Positions 48,301-60,305 of a stretch of DNA of 64,000 bases are shown in pieces; the stretch's first letter is position 1, and every line of letters starts with the position of its first letter. The position numbers were made by a program, and so were the translations under genes. The DNA comes from Zygnema cylindricum (taxonomy: Eukaryota; Streptophyta; Zygnematophyceae; Zygnematales; Zygnemataceae): positions 78,869-142,868 of the forward strand of contig JBBHKE010001392.1 in NCBI GenBank assembly GCA_037447655.1, given 5' to 3'. The notes below the pieces were generated by a model. The model was not told where the DNA came from and did not search any database. It saw nothing but the letters and a program-made list of their open reading frames with translations.

Positions 48301-51300
48301 GTCCATAATTTTTGTATAGAGATTACCATTACCTCCCATCTTTTTTCTTTTTTCCCTTGAATTGGATTATATTCCTCGTCTATTTTTTATTTTCTTTATA
48401 CTTTACGAATCGTCACTCTTTCCATTCATTTGCGAAGGCTTTAAATATTTAGTAAGTGGTTTTCTACACATTAAATGATTTATAGTGGTTTGTGTGAAGT
48501 TTATCTAATGTTTTTTTTTTGTATGGTTTATGTTTTACTTTTTAAATAAACATATTTTGATTGTCTATTCCTTATTTTTACATATTTGGGAAAGTTTGTA
48601 TTCAAATCATATTATTTTGTTATTCCATTTGTTTATTAATGTTTATTTATTTATTTTTATTCAGGTGTAAGTGTTTTTTTTTCGGCTTTTGGGAGTTTTA
48701 TTTTAGGTAAGGTCATTTTGACACGAAAACCTCTTTTTTTATTATATGTTACAAGGTTTGGGAATTGTTTGTTTCGTGCTCTTTCCTTATTATTGTTTGG
48801 TTGTGAGTTTAAATATTATTATGTAAAAAAGGTAATTATTAGTTATTTATTTTGTCATTGGGATGAGCATGCTATTTTTATTAGTTGTGGACATGGAATT
48901 CAATATATAGACTTTAATAATTATCAAACGTATATGTCTGTTGATAAAGTTTAAGGCAGTTGTGGTGCAGTTCGTGTTGTTGCAGTTGTGGTGAAGTTCG
49001 TGTTGCTGCAATAATTTTTGATACTGAGTACGATACTGTACGCTACGGTACTCAACCGGTATTGATATCATGACATTTTGGCGTGATGTCGATTTTGTTT
49101 GGCCTCTTATCATACAACTACAACCACGCGAAATACAACAAATAGGATTGTACCACGTGTCTCTTTTCATTACATCAAAATGGAACATGACAAAGCCAAT
49201 CAAAACTCAAATCACTCGACGGCTCACAATCTTAAACAAAAACAATCAACGTTAAGTTATCGTTGTCACCAGAGACAAATGCGACTAGAATGCAAAGGGC
49301 AAAAAAAGGGCAAAGCAAAAATTTTAAAAGGGCACCGAATTAGCGTTATTTTACCTAATGGCGATTGGCGGTGTACAGTACACCGTGAATCGCTTATAGT
49401 GTTAGCTCTAATTTACACATCTAACGAAAATTTAAGTAGTAATTTCAAATAAATTATTTGGATCCACATTCCCATAGTTTCGCTGCTATAGCTCGTGTTC
49501 ACCTAACTCGCGTAGAGTAGGCATACTGTATATGTGTGCGTTTGTGCACACTCTTATACGAACGTACGAATCTGACGTATCATCATAGTACAGCGCACGC
49601 CGTCGGACAAAATTTTGTAGCGAATTGACACGGCGAAGGATTACATTCCGCGGGAAAAAAAACGCGGAAAAACAAAACGCGGACGTAAGTCCTATCGTAA
49701 GTTGTGTTATGGGCTTTTCATGTGATCTTCTTAGATCGCTACTTTGATCAACGACCGTCCGATCATCCAAATCTAACGGTTTAAATAAAAAATACCTCAA
49801 AACTCACGGAAAAATAAAGATTTGTCCGAATGTTTTTCAAAATTTAGACATGGCGTTTAATTCTCTATCGATCGATGTGCAACTCAACCCTGTTACTATT
49901 ATTTTTCATTTTGCGACCAATACAATATGGGTCTTAAGGCCGTATTGTATGTTTTGCGTACAATAGGCATATTGCATGGGACTACTTTCACCTACTTTTG
50001 AACTATGCTCTCCAATCTCAATGCTCTTTTTCTGACACTCTATCTGTACATTTGTACCAAAAAGCGAGCAGTTTTAGTACATATTGGTGCATTTCGTACA
50101 CTGCACTATTTGGAAACCGGCCAAATTAGAGTCAATGACGCTAATTAAACCGTACGTATATTAAGGTAAAGAATAAATTATTATTGTCCATTCTATTTAA
50201 AGTTTATGGGTCAAAATTCAGTGGCGCAAATATAGTGTTATTAACACTATAAGCGATTCACGGTGTACTGTACACAGCTAAATAACTAATCGTTAGTTAA
50301 GGTAACGCTATTTTTTGTATCGTTGTCAATAAAAAAAATAACATTGACATTAATTTTATGTTGACTTTGTACAGTTATGCTGAGCTGACATAAACCCTAT
50401 TTCAAGTGCAAGTGTACAACCATGACAACATCCTTCGTGAGATGTAATGTACTTGTGGGGTTTGGAAATCGTACGAAATCTATAAATTATTACATTAGAG
50501 TAAAATTTGACATTTTTTTTGGTTTTCTACACTTTTTTATGCACCCCCCCACTATGATTGTTAGTAGTGTTGGGTATCGGGTAAATTCATATCGCGATAA
50601 TCTCGATATTCGATATATCGAATATCGATCGAGCAGGATCCTCAATATATCGTACCGAGACCAACATAAATCATCGCGATATATATCGCGATATATAGTA
50701 TTTTTAAATTTTTTATTTTTATTTTTGTATATAATATGTTATTTTAGCGAAAAAGTCAAATTGTCCAATACGCCACGTACGCCGTGATTTTCGTTCCGTG
50801 ACTTAAAGGTAGACGCCGCAAAATGTAACCGACAAAAAAGTACTAATTCTGAAATTATAATAATTAATTATTTGGGGTATGGTTACACGAGGAGGTCTCT
50901 GTAATAGTACGGACAACAAAATTTATGTATTACAGAGGCCTCGGGTACATCGCGTATCTTTTGTCAAAAATTTTTACATACGTGTTCTGATATAAGTGGT
51001 TCCACGTAAGCTGACTACCAAATCTAAAAAATCATTGAATATCTGGAAACCGACCTTTTTCGTCTGGAAAATCGTACTTGCGTATGATGTACGTGTATTT
51101 CACAAGTGTACCTCGTCAATGTACCTCAGAGATCTCCTTCACTCTGCTGACTTTCAGGAAAAAAACTGTATTTCTTTCCGGCAAAGATTTTACAGTCACT
51201 TTGTCCGAAGTCACGAGACTTTGAAAACCTGTGGGATTATATATTTTTTTAGCTTCGATATATCGACGATACGATATATTGGCGATATATTGGCGATATA

Positions 51301-54300
51301 TCGCGATAATTTGAAATTCGATATATCGAAGCGATATATCGATTATCGAGTACCTGAAATTCGATATATATCGAATATCGGCAATGGGTCCTCGATACCC
51401 AACACTAGTAACAGGGTTGAGTTGCACGTCGATCGATAGAGAATTAAACGTCATGCCTAAATTTTGAAAAAGATTAGGACAAAAAAATATTTTTCTGTGA
51501 GTTTTGAGGTTTTTTATTATTTAAACCGTCAGATTCGGACGATCGGACGGTCGTTGATCAAAGTAGCGATTTAAGAAGTTCACATGAAAAGCCCATAACA
51601 CAACTTACGATAAAGGCGCCTACAAAAGGCCTACAAAAGAAACGCCTACTTTTGAACTATGCTTTAAACTGTTAAAGTGCAGCTGTTCAGATTCTGGTGA
51701 CGGACACATGTCCAAGCGGACAAACTCACAATTAATACCTGGATGTACAATCCATCCAGTACATTACAAAACCGCACCCCAGCAGGTCGCACCGCCAGAA
51801 GGAGACGCACCACCACGTGTCACCAAATCGGTGGGCTTCCACTGGCGTCCATACCGTACGGCGTTGAGTCCCAGGGTCCACACTTTTCCCGGGTATATCC
51901 ATCAGATTCAAGCGTGCACGGACTGCTGAAAACTTCTGGAAAGGATCTCACACGTGCGGCGGTCAACCCTGTGCCGCAAAACGCAAATGATACGCAAACT
52001 AAGCGCAAAATTGTACGTACTTTTAACATAATGACAAACATTTGAAAGGGGAAAAACGTATCGATGCGGGCGAACGTGCTGTATCAACTATAAATGTTTT
52101 TGGCATAAGGTTTTTATTTTTTAACATAAATTTTCCAATAATATACAAACGACTTTGGTACACCGTGAATCGTTATTAGCCTTCTGTACGCTATATCGGC
52201 ACCCCAAAATTTTGACATTGATACCTTAAATATAATAAATTACACTATTTAAGGACGTGGACCATAATCTGCCACGTCTCCTGGAACTAAATTAGAATGA
52301 ATGATGCTAATTTTTTCTTTACACTAATAATTTCTATACGCTAATAACGATTCAAGGTGTAGTGTTAGAATACTCTAAAAAAAATGCAAAGTGACCTCTT
52401 GTTAAATTCTGCCCCAACCAGAACGGAAATGACTAAACGTTATGGTTTTTGTGCTGGAAAAATGTAGTCATTGGTTGTTTCTGCTAAAATAAAAAAAAAC
52501 ATGCAGCAGCGCAGCTGAATCCAGACAGAAACTTTTCTGTATGGATGTACGAAACAGTAAAAATGGCTAAAATTATCCAAACTAAATTTAACATGCGTTT
52601 TATATTTAACGGACTTTTGGTAACAGTCTGGCTATCCAACAATAAGTTCACACCTCCCCAGCCGGATTAGGGTTCTCATTGTGGTTTGTTGTTGTGCAAA
52701 TTTTTGGGTTGGAACTCGTGCTCATCCTCTTTTTACGTCTGTCCGTGGAAATTTTTGCTGCCAGTTTAGCATGCATTTACCACTTTAGTTTTCCATGTTA
52801 GATTCTGCAGGAGCTTGGCGTTGTTTTTCCTGCCTTGAAGTTCTGTATCATAGTTCTTTTGAGGATCTAATGTACAATTGCTGCAACCAAAGGGGATTTA
52901 GTTTGGATCATCCCTACTGGCAAATATTTGAAAACCATTTACTAGTTATGTCTCATGTTCACACATGTCTTTGGAATTGTTGCACGTTTGCAGGAGCTTC
53001 TTGAAGCTGTTGTGCCCTTTGATGTCCTTTTAGACCGTAGCAGGAGGAGTTGTGGCCTTGGGAGCACATCTAGTGGCACAGAGAGGAAGGCAAAAGTGGT
53101 GCGTGATGCTGAGGTGGCACTGGCTGCTCTCGATAAGTGTGAGGAAGCGCTTGACAAGGAGCTTCTCATCACGACCCCGTGAGATACTCCCCTGAGTGTT
53201 TTCAAACTTTTCTTTTGTACATGCACATACAGATTCTCGCACAAATTGTAGTCTTTAACGGTGTTACATGATTGGGTCTTACCTTAAAATGTTGAACTAC
53301 GATTTTGAGCATTTAGGACAACAAAAGGAGGGACCCAGCATAACTTCTGAGAGAATTTCCTGTGACTCGTACGGTTGTGTCAACATTGCTGCGGGGAATT
53401 TGTTCAATTATGCGGTCAATTCCTTATTCTTGTGGGCCTTTTCCTGCTTATTATCATACAGTATGTTGCACGTCATATTCCAAATACTCAGTGATGGCTA
53501 GAATCGGCATGTGCAAATCCCACATAAGCAAACCATGCAACTGGTTAGCGTTCTTCATGAAGTTGGAAACAGATTCAAAAGGCTAAATAACTATGTGTTT
53601 TTAAGTGTTGTTCACTAAGCGCTTGTTATGTAGTGCAACCCTAAAGTGCTGATGTCCAGCTTTTGTGCCCCTTGCTTCTGTGTCTCCTCAGGAATTGGGG
53701 CAAAGTGAAGTTTAGTGTTTAACCCCAGGGGAAAAGTCCTTGTTTGTGCAGCTATGTGCCAGGAATGGAGGTGATGTTGGCGGGCCGTTTGAAGAGTGTG
53801 TACAGTGCCTACTGCAAGGTCAGACACTGAACGTAGTCCACGAGAGCTATCTCCTATGCCTTGGGCAAGAAAGTGGTATTATAGGCCTCTGTTAATAATT
53901 AACAAACGAGCAATTGAGATTGCTTTCATAAAAGTCATCACACTTCTTGTAACGAGTTGGTGTGCGAGGTAGTACGATGCCGAGGTTGTTTAGCTAGTGT
54001 ATGAGCATGCGAAATTTGATGAGGTATATTGCTCCTTGGCATGGAGTTACATATGCTGTGGTTGTCTGATTTATTTCACACCTGTAGACTTGGTAAGATA
54101 TAAGGATTTATGTCAGCTGTAGTGAAAGTGTGGGTGACCTGGCATTTTGGGTGGTTCTCAGTGTACAGGACACTGGGGATAGTCTGTTGGTGTGATTTTA
54201 GTCGTGGGGAAGTTCATCTTCTCTAGATAAGGACATATTGAATGTCTTGTTTGTCGTCTTCGTTTTAGATAACCTGACCTGCTTTCGTGGAATGTGTTTG

Positions 54301-57300
54301 ACAGATGAGAAGGAAAAATGTTGCCCTTGATCAAGTTTATGATGCCCGAGCATTACGTGTAGTAGTAGGGGACGGGGGTGGCAAAATGAACGAATCAGCA
54401 GTGGAAGGATGCTATAGCCTACTAAATGTGGTTCACAGGTGAGAAAAACAGGAGAACCAAATAATGCTGTTTCTTGTGCCATTTTGATCACATAAGGTGT
54501 TGACTTTTTAATGTGAAGCAATGTGTGCATTTGTTGACTAGTTTCATCCTCTCATAATGTCATTTTTTTTATGTACGTAGTTGTTATCATTCATCCACGG
54601 GGTGCTGGCCATTCAGGCTAACACGTTATGATGATTCTTTCAAATTTCTTGTCCACGGCTTTGATCTCGTTTTGGTAGCTGTGAAGTGACAGATTTCATT
54701 TTCATGCTGTTTGAATGTTCATCTTTTGGGAATGGGGGAGAGAGGGAACAGTCTGTGGACCCCAGTGGGCGGAGAATTTGATGACTACATCGTGAACCCA
54801 AAACCAAGTGGATATCAGGTGTGATTTTGTTTTCTCCATATCATGATCACATGACATCTAGTCCTCTGGAGTTGACTTTGTTGTCTGGCTGATCTTAAGT
54901 TAAGAAATCCGTTTGACTATGATTGTAGCACAATCAGCCTAACCTGGTAAAACTTAATTCTGTGAAATAGATTAATATTGTCTTATTAGACTTGATTGAA
55001 ATGACGTGTGGAGCTGCCTAGGTTACGCGAGACCAAATTGTACTTCTGGTGCTTAAAGGTGCCGCAGCTTCATAATTTAACCACTAAAACTGGTGATTGC
55101 ATTACAGATGTTGCTAATTGAATTTGATAATTTAACAGCGAATATTGGGGTTTTCTGCCTGATTTGGGACAGTCTTTGCACACTGCTGTGATTGGACCAG
55201 ATGGCGCAGCACTAGAGGTTCAAATCCGGACGCAGGTTAGTTTGCTTCTGTCAGGCTTGGCAAGTTTGTGTATTTGTGTGCTTGTTTTCTATAGCCGGTG
55301 ATGTTTCATTTTTTTTTCTTTTCCTGCGATGATGTCGAGTTTCCTGTATGTGTGCTTTTTTCCTATCACCTTTCATAATCTTTATTGTTTCGTTTTCGGT
55401 GACAAATGGCAAGTTTCCTGTATGCGTGCTTGTTTTCTATAGCCTTTCATATTCTTTTTTTTTCTTTTTGTTGGTGACAATGCAGGGTATGCATGAATAC
55501 GCCGAGTTTGGGCATGCTGCTCACTGGCTGTATAAAGAAGGGGATACAGCAGATTTTGCTGTGCAAGCCCTGACTTCTCCAGTGGGAGATATGAACGCAA
55601 CTTCGGGTACAAGTGTACCAAGCAAAGCCATTAATAAAGAATATGCCTCTGCTCCCTTGGCAGACAGTTTGAGCTCAGACAGGCAGGAACATAACAAGGC
55701 TTTTGAGGAACCCAACATGACAAGCACAAAGGTCACTGAACATACTGATCGAGTTGCAATTTCAGGAATTTTGCTGTCCGATGATGGATCAACGTATGGC
55801 TCGACTACGTCAGTGCTAGAAGATCGACCAGATGATGAGGACGTTGCAGTGAGATCTAGGGATGGCCCCTTGTCAAGTGGGTCATTTCAGTTACAAGAGA
55901 GTGATGAGGAAGGTTTAGGGGAGCAGAGAGAGGGCACACAGAGTGGTAGACGTCCTGGGGATGCGAACAGGGATGCGGTTATAGATAGGATACCTTTGTT
56001 GCCTTCAACTTGGCCTGTTGCAGTTGGTCAACCTGCTCTTCGAATAGAGGAGGGCCGACTTCTCGCGGCAGTTGTGGTCAGGTGCATCGCATACCTTCTG
56101 ATTGCCTCGTCATTGTAAAAGGAGGTTCTTGTAGTGGAGGTGCTTGAGTCAATCATTTATTCCTCGGAATGTACGCTTTTCATAGATGTCCAGGGAAAGG
56201 ATGTAGACTGGATTTTAGCAGTGTTTTGCTATACAGGGATTTCTGATATTCGGTTGTGTTGTGGCCTTGTGCTCTGAAATATTTAAATAGCCAGAGTCCT
56301 TGTTTCTGTTAGATGTGAGTCTTTTAGCCTCCTAGCTCTTGGATTAATCTATCAGCAGCTTGAACTTGTCCATTACTTGAGCTTCTCAGTCCAGTCATAA
56401 TTGCCTAGGTAGATGTTAATCATCTGGAAATGGATTCCAAGATATATAGGGCAGAGAGTTATAAGTATTGAAGGGACAGAGGCATTATTTACAGTGGTCT
56501 CTTTTCTACATGCCAACCATTCTCCATGTTTTACAATTGTCCTTGTGAAATAATCTCATTTGTTTGTTTCTGCTCGTTCTCTGGTTTATCTTCCCTTTAT
56601 TTCAGATTAGGGCTTTGGTATTGGTCTCTTGTTTACATGCCAACCAGCGATTTTGAAATTGGTTTTTTTTTGCTTACAAAATGATCTCCTTTGCTTCTGC
56701 TGATCCTCTTTTCTCCCTTCCTCCAGGGTGGACAATAATGGAAGGGATCTCCTTGTTGCCGTCAGTTTTGCCCTTCGAGCTGCAGAAGCTGTAGCTGCTG
56801 GAAGAAACGGTAGTCAGACAAGTAGATGGGGTACATACGCGAAATTGCTTCATAAGGTTCAGTCGCAGTGGTGGAATGCCCCTGGTCATGGAGACTGGAG
56901 CACTTGCATGGAACACTATACTCTCTGCAAGGATGGTATCTATCACAAGGTGGGTTTGTATATCAAGTAAAAACTCTCTCTTTCTCTTTATCATTAAAGA
57001 AACGTGTGGACGGCATAGAGGCCGTTCCAATATTTGCACGTGCCAGTGGGCGTTCTGTTTACCCGCTGGTTGCCAACATCGGCGTGAATTTTGTTAATCA
57101 CGATATGTCTGTATTCCACCATTTTTTCCTCGTTGGCATCCCAGGTCAGGTGCTTTGAACACTGATCAATGTTGGTACCAAATGAATTTATTAATCACTT
57201 GATGGAACAATCAGACTGGAATATATTTGAAAAAAGGTGTGGTCCACAAAATGGCGGTTGAAAAAAAATATGTTTCATTTATGGCAGAAAGGTAAGATAA

Positions 57301-60146
57301 CCCTGACTTTGTTAGGCCTAGCGATTTACTTCATTTGATTCAGCCGAAGTGAGCCATGTTAACTGTTGAACCTTTGGGTAATATGCATTTAGTTTTTGCA
57401 CATATTTTACTGGTGCTATTGTAACTTACTGTCTAAGCCCGTATTCTACCTCCATTCCTCCACAGTAATGGTCAAAATTGGACTCACCCTACCGAACTGA
57501 GCCAAACAGTTAAAATACTTCCTCAAACCCAAATGGGTTAAACAATTAACGCCAATTTACTGTAACAAAGATTCGGTTCGGTTCGCTTCGGCCCTGAACT
57601 GGACCGAGTGCGAAAACAACTGTTTCAGAGGGGATCAAACAGGCTTACAAACAGTCGGTGCATGGTCGAATTTTCATAGCTGAATTGCTCCTACATCTGG
57701 TGAAGTATACCAAACTCTTGATCTGATGATTATTTGGACCCGTGGTGCAAGTAGTCATCTGTTGAAACTGTTCAGCACATGGAGCGTTTTTTAGGGATTT
57801 TGTACGAAGTGTGTTTTACCAGAACCATTCCTTTTTTCTCCACTGGCGTGTGCTTCAGGAAGATCAATTCGGACGTGCTCTCCCAACATTTATTCAGCTG
57901 CTGGATCTCAACTCTCAGGAGAAGGCAGAATACGGGGAGATCACCGCAAGAGTGAAGGCTGGGCAAGGAGTGGAGGCCTGGCCTGAAACTGTCGACATAA
58001 GCGAAGTGCATGTGGAGGAAACTGCTCCTTCAACAGCAATGCGTCTGAATAACAAGGTCGGAATGCGGATGTTTATTGAATAGGATGGATTTCGTTACTG
58101 TGCTTTGACATGTAGGGTTTTTAGCTGGATAAGGAATTTGCTAGTAATAATCAGATGAGAGAACGGTGGTGCACCCTGGAAAATGGAGGTCGACAAGAGC
58201 TGTTCATGTCTTGGGCACAAGGAGGTTGATATTTTCTGTCAGTTGACCAAAGGAAAACTGATTTTTCTTATTAAGAGACCTCCAGACAGGGTACACTTGA
58301 GCCTGGGTGTTTGATTGTTATAAAACGTGTATGCGTATGGAAAAACTTTATGTACCCTGTGACTCTTGACTGAATGTATGTCGGAAAGTAGGTTGCTGGT
58401 TGTTTACTGAAATGCTTCTGAAAGACAATAACAGCATTTTCTGAACTGATGTTTGTATATGTGAGGGAGGCAACAAAAACATCGTTTTCTGCCCTGAGTT
58501 TTGTATATGTGATGGAGGCAGGTTCGACTTTTACGTTCCATGCTACAATGGGAGCAGGAGCTCAGACATGAGGCAGCCACTGATGGGTCAATCACTACAT
58601 TAGCTCCAGCAGCAAGGGAGAGTGGAGAAGAGGGAGAAGAAGCCGTGGCGCTCTCTGAGGTTCTCATTATTCGTTGGCCAGGTACTACCAAGCTCTTCAC
58701 CCTACCTTCGCTTGAACAAATTCGTTGATTGGAGAATTCGGGTCTCTGACAATTGCGACAAGGTTGTATGTACTCCTTGTCAGGGTTTTTAGGGCTTTGA
58801 TCTCAGTTTGGTTGATGCATATCCACAGATTGGGAAGTGATGAGCTATGTTTTCTTTGGAGACAGCTGACAAGCTCATGCAATTACTTCCAGCCAATGTA
58901 GACTTTTCCATACATATAGAAGCTCAAGTGCAATTTTTGTCACGGTGAACAATATTTTAAGTGCAATACTCTGTTATTCAAACTGTGAAAGGGCAAGATT
59001 TCAATGCAATAATTCTGAGGTAGCAGAGTTTATGGAGTGCATGTATCAGGTTTTAAATTCATAGGGTTGGAAAACTCGACGTTCACATTGCAATTGCTCA
59101 ATATCTTTACAGTTGGATGGTCAATATATGATCCTGTTTGTATAACTGCCGGTGATGTGCTAGAAATGTATGGAGAAACTCATTTATAGAATCAGGTGGG
59201 AAATTTCTTGTTTGTTGATGTCAAAGCGCCCTGCTTCAGGAAACATTTTCTACATTGAGAATATGCAACCTTTTTAAAAAATGACGCCGAGAATTGACTG
59301 ATGGTACATGTCATCTTGTCAATATAAGCTGAAAGTTAGTGAGGGTTAAAATTTCAGTGCAGGTAGCAGGGTGTTATTGGTTGTTCATCGGGATTTATTT
59401 ATCAGTATGGATGTTCAGAATATGTACCCTAAAGTACAGTATGAAATGTTGGTGCCATTATTGTTGCAGTATTTTTTCCTCTTGTATGTACAAGTTCATT
59501 AGCAATTGTCTGAGTACACAATTTACATGTGTGAAATATTATGTACGGTCAATGAACAGATAGTCTATTCCGTTATTATGAGGTCTTTACCGTGATCCGC
59601 GCAAAACTCTTCAGAAACGTGTAGCTTTATCAGGCATTAAAATACAATACATTCTGACAAATTGCTAATATTTACGATAACTATATATTGGACCATGTTT
59701 TGCATACTGGTATCTCTTGAACTATTTCATGTCGTTTATTAGTTCGAGGTTCTTTCTACAAACAATTTGTCAAAGAAAGTCTTCACGGTAGAGACTGACA
59801 TGTGAAGTAACCAACCAATATTCAAATAATCAAATTCAATTGTTAGTGGATACTAAGCTGTGCAAGACCTGTTTTATCAGCTCTTGGACATTTGGGAAAG
59901 TAAAATGTTGATTTCTTGGCAAAAGTGATTTAAGGTGCTCTCTTATGTTATTAAAATGTACTTCTGCTCTCTGTGTGGGTTCTTGTGGGTTCTTCAGGTG
60001 GGGAGATTTTGAGAATGCCACGAGGAAGTGAAGCTCGTGATGCGGCGCAGCAAGCCGGGGCTGAGGGTCGTCTTGTTATGATTAACGGCCGGATATCAGC
60101 TCCACATACTAAGCTCCGAGACGGTGACCTCGTTGAGATCCGATAG
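42335..60146 (+). CDS. RSH: RelA/SpoT homolog (plastid (p)ppGpp synthetase/hydrolase), at least 16 exons, with a gap
   Basis: Exons: 42335-42923, 43359-43417, 44735-44866, 45167-45307, 46213-46281, 47988-48059 (end uncertain), 52994-53178, 53752-53818, 54305-54438, 54752-54818, 55173-55235, 55486-56081, 56727-56949, 57859-58056, 58522-58681, 59998-60146; together 967 residues. Apart from the unresolved end of exon 6, introns are GT-AG and phases agree. Exon 1 (Ser/Thr/Arg rich) fits a transit peptide. The HD hydrolase domain has GEPYVTHCIHTARIL, AGILHDVVDDTG and VVLIKLAD; the synthetase has VYDARALRVVVGD, DDYIVNPKPSGYQ, SLHTAVIGPDG and LEVQIRTQ; the C-terminus is TGS-like (LVMINGRISAP, KLRDGDLVEIR). 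The family makes and breaks (p)ppGpp, controlling chloroplast transcription and translation. About 100 expected residues after KLAD (RLHNMRT onward) are missing; no GT donor follows GAT at 48059. It is either an allele broken by transposons or a region lost in assembly. RSH1-like is possible, but the subclass is not proven. Confidence 0.9.
43418..44734 (+). other. RSH intron 2
   Basis: No conserved exon is seen. A possible decayed MITE end (GGGCGGTGTAG) lies near 43882-43892. Confidence 0.5.
46282..47987 (+). other. RSH intron 5, contains a foldback MITE
   Basis: Apart from the MITE at 47223-47439 I find no exon in this 1.7-kb intron. Confidence 0.6.
47223..47439. mobile_element. Foldback MITE (CACCCCTTATTG / GAGCGGTG ends)
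   Basis: A 217-bp element flanked by TA (47221-47222 and 47440-47441), with inverted arms of about 90 bp: TTTTTTCGCCACTT pairs with AAGTGGCGAAAAAA, and GTGCACACTTGTTGGATTGT with ACAATCCAACAAGTGTGCAC. Both ends fit the TA-CACC...GGTG-TA pattern of the other MITEs here. Confidence 0.88.
48063..48179. mobile_element. MITE end fragment abutting RSH exon 6
   Basis: The right part ends GCTAATAGCGATTCACGGTG followed by TA (48180-48181), the same end as the other CACCGTGAATCG elements. It holds a direct repeat, GGGGTACCTCAAATAACG and GGGGTACCCCAATTAGCG. No matching left end is seen: the sequence runs straight into RSH exon 6 after KLAD, so the left end was probably lost with neighbouring exon sequence. 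Confidence 0.65.
49381..50265. mobile_element. TA-flanked MITE, CACCGTGAATCG family, 885 bp
   Basis: The left end CACCGTGAATCGCTTATAGT and its reverse complement at the right end form inverted repeats of about 24 bp. TA lies at 49379-49380 and 50266-50267. Five bases to its left another end of the family (GATTGGCGGTG-TA at 49363-49375) faces it. No protein motif inside. Confidence 0.85.
49693..51612. repeat. Pair of 206-bp inverted repeats
   Basis: The left arm 49693-49898 (TATCGTAAGTTGTGTTATGG to TGTTACTA) recurs reverse-complemented at 51406-51612. Arms are about 95% alike by eye. The right arm starts exactly at the TA flanking the 50567-51405 MITE. The pair overlaps, but is not contained in, the MITE at 49381-50265. 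Confidence 0.8.
50567..51405. mobile_element. TA-flanked MITE, GTGTTGGGTATCG family (copy 1)
   Basis: The left end GTGTTGGGTATCG and right end CGATACCCAACAC are inverted repeats. TA lies outside both, within a longer TAGTA direct repeat. Both subterminal regions are dense in CGATATATCG palindromes. The copy at 62336-63164 shares ends and interior motifs (CGCCACGTACG, GTAGACGCCGCAAAAT). Confidence 0.85.
52161..52355. mobile_element. Short TA-flanked MITE, CACCGTGAATCG family, 195 bp
   Basis: CACCGTGAATCGTTATTAGC at the left and GCTAATAACGATTCAAGGTG at the right, with TA at 52159-52160 and 52356-52357. It is an internally deleted relative of the longer elements. Confidence 0.87.
58682..59997 (+). 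other. RSH last intron
   Basis: 1.3 kb, no exon or repeat recognised. Confidence 0.5.
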
Positions 60147-60206
60147 TAAGGAACAAACTGAAGACTGTTCTCTGCGGACTCCAGAGATATGAACTACACT
60201 AAAACC

Positions 60207-60305
60207 TGGGTTGAGGGCAAAGGGTCACCTTGTCATGAACAATGGCCGGATATTAGCTCATATACTAAGCTCCGAGATGATGACCTTGTTGATTTCCGAT
60301 AGTAA
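60207..60305 (+). pseudogene. Partial tandem duplicate of the last RSH exon
   Basis: This copies about 60052-60149, shifted by about 156 bp: AATGGCCGGATATTAGCTCA parallels AACGGCCGGATATCAGCTCC, and AAGCTCCGAGATGATGACCT parallels AAGCTCCGAGACGGTGACCT, including the CCGATAGTAA stop context. The duplication extends through the following spacer (GGGTTGAGGGCAA near 60208 and 60368). It lies in the 3' untranslated region and, with a shift relative to the exon, is not coding. Confidence 0.85.

Larger units (their letters stand above)
48180..52993 (+). other. RSH gap region, filled with MITEs
   Basis: Between the end of exon 6 and exon 7 almost all sequence is MITEs, their inverted arms or AT-rich filler. 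I scanned for the expected HD-domain continuation (RLHNMRT, then an ASRLGLWALKAELEDL-like block) and did not find it. A segment at 52803-52975 after TTCTGCAG has open frames but does not match. Confidence 0.6.

Noticed and set aside
52803-52975. The missing RSH exon
   Set aside because: It has a good acceptor, but its peptide (LEVLYHSSFEDLMYN) does not match the expected HD continuation and the frame does not connect to exon 7.
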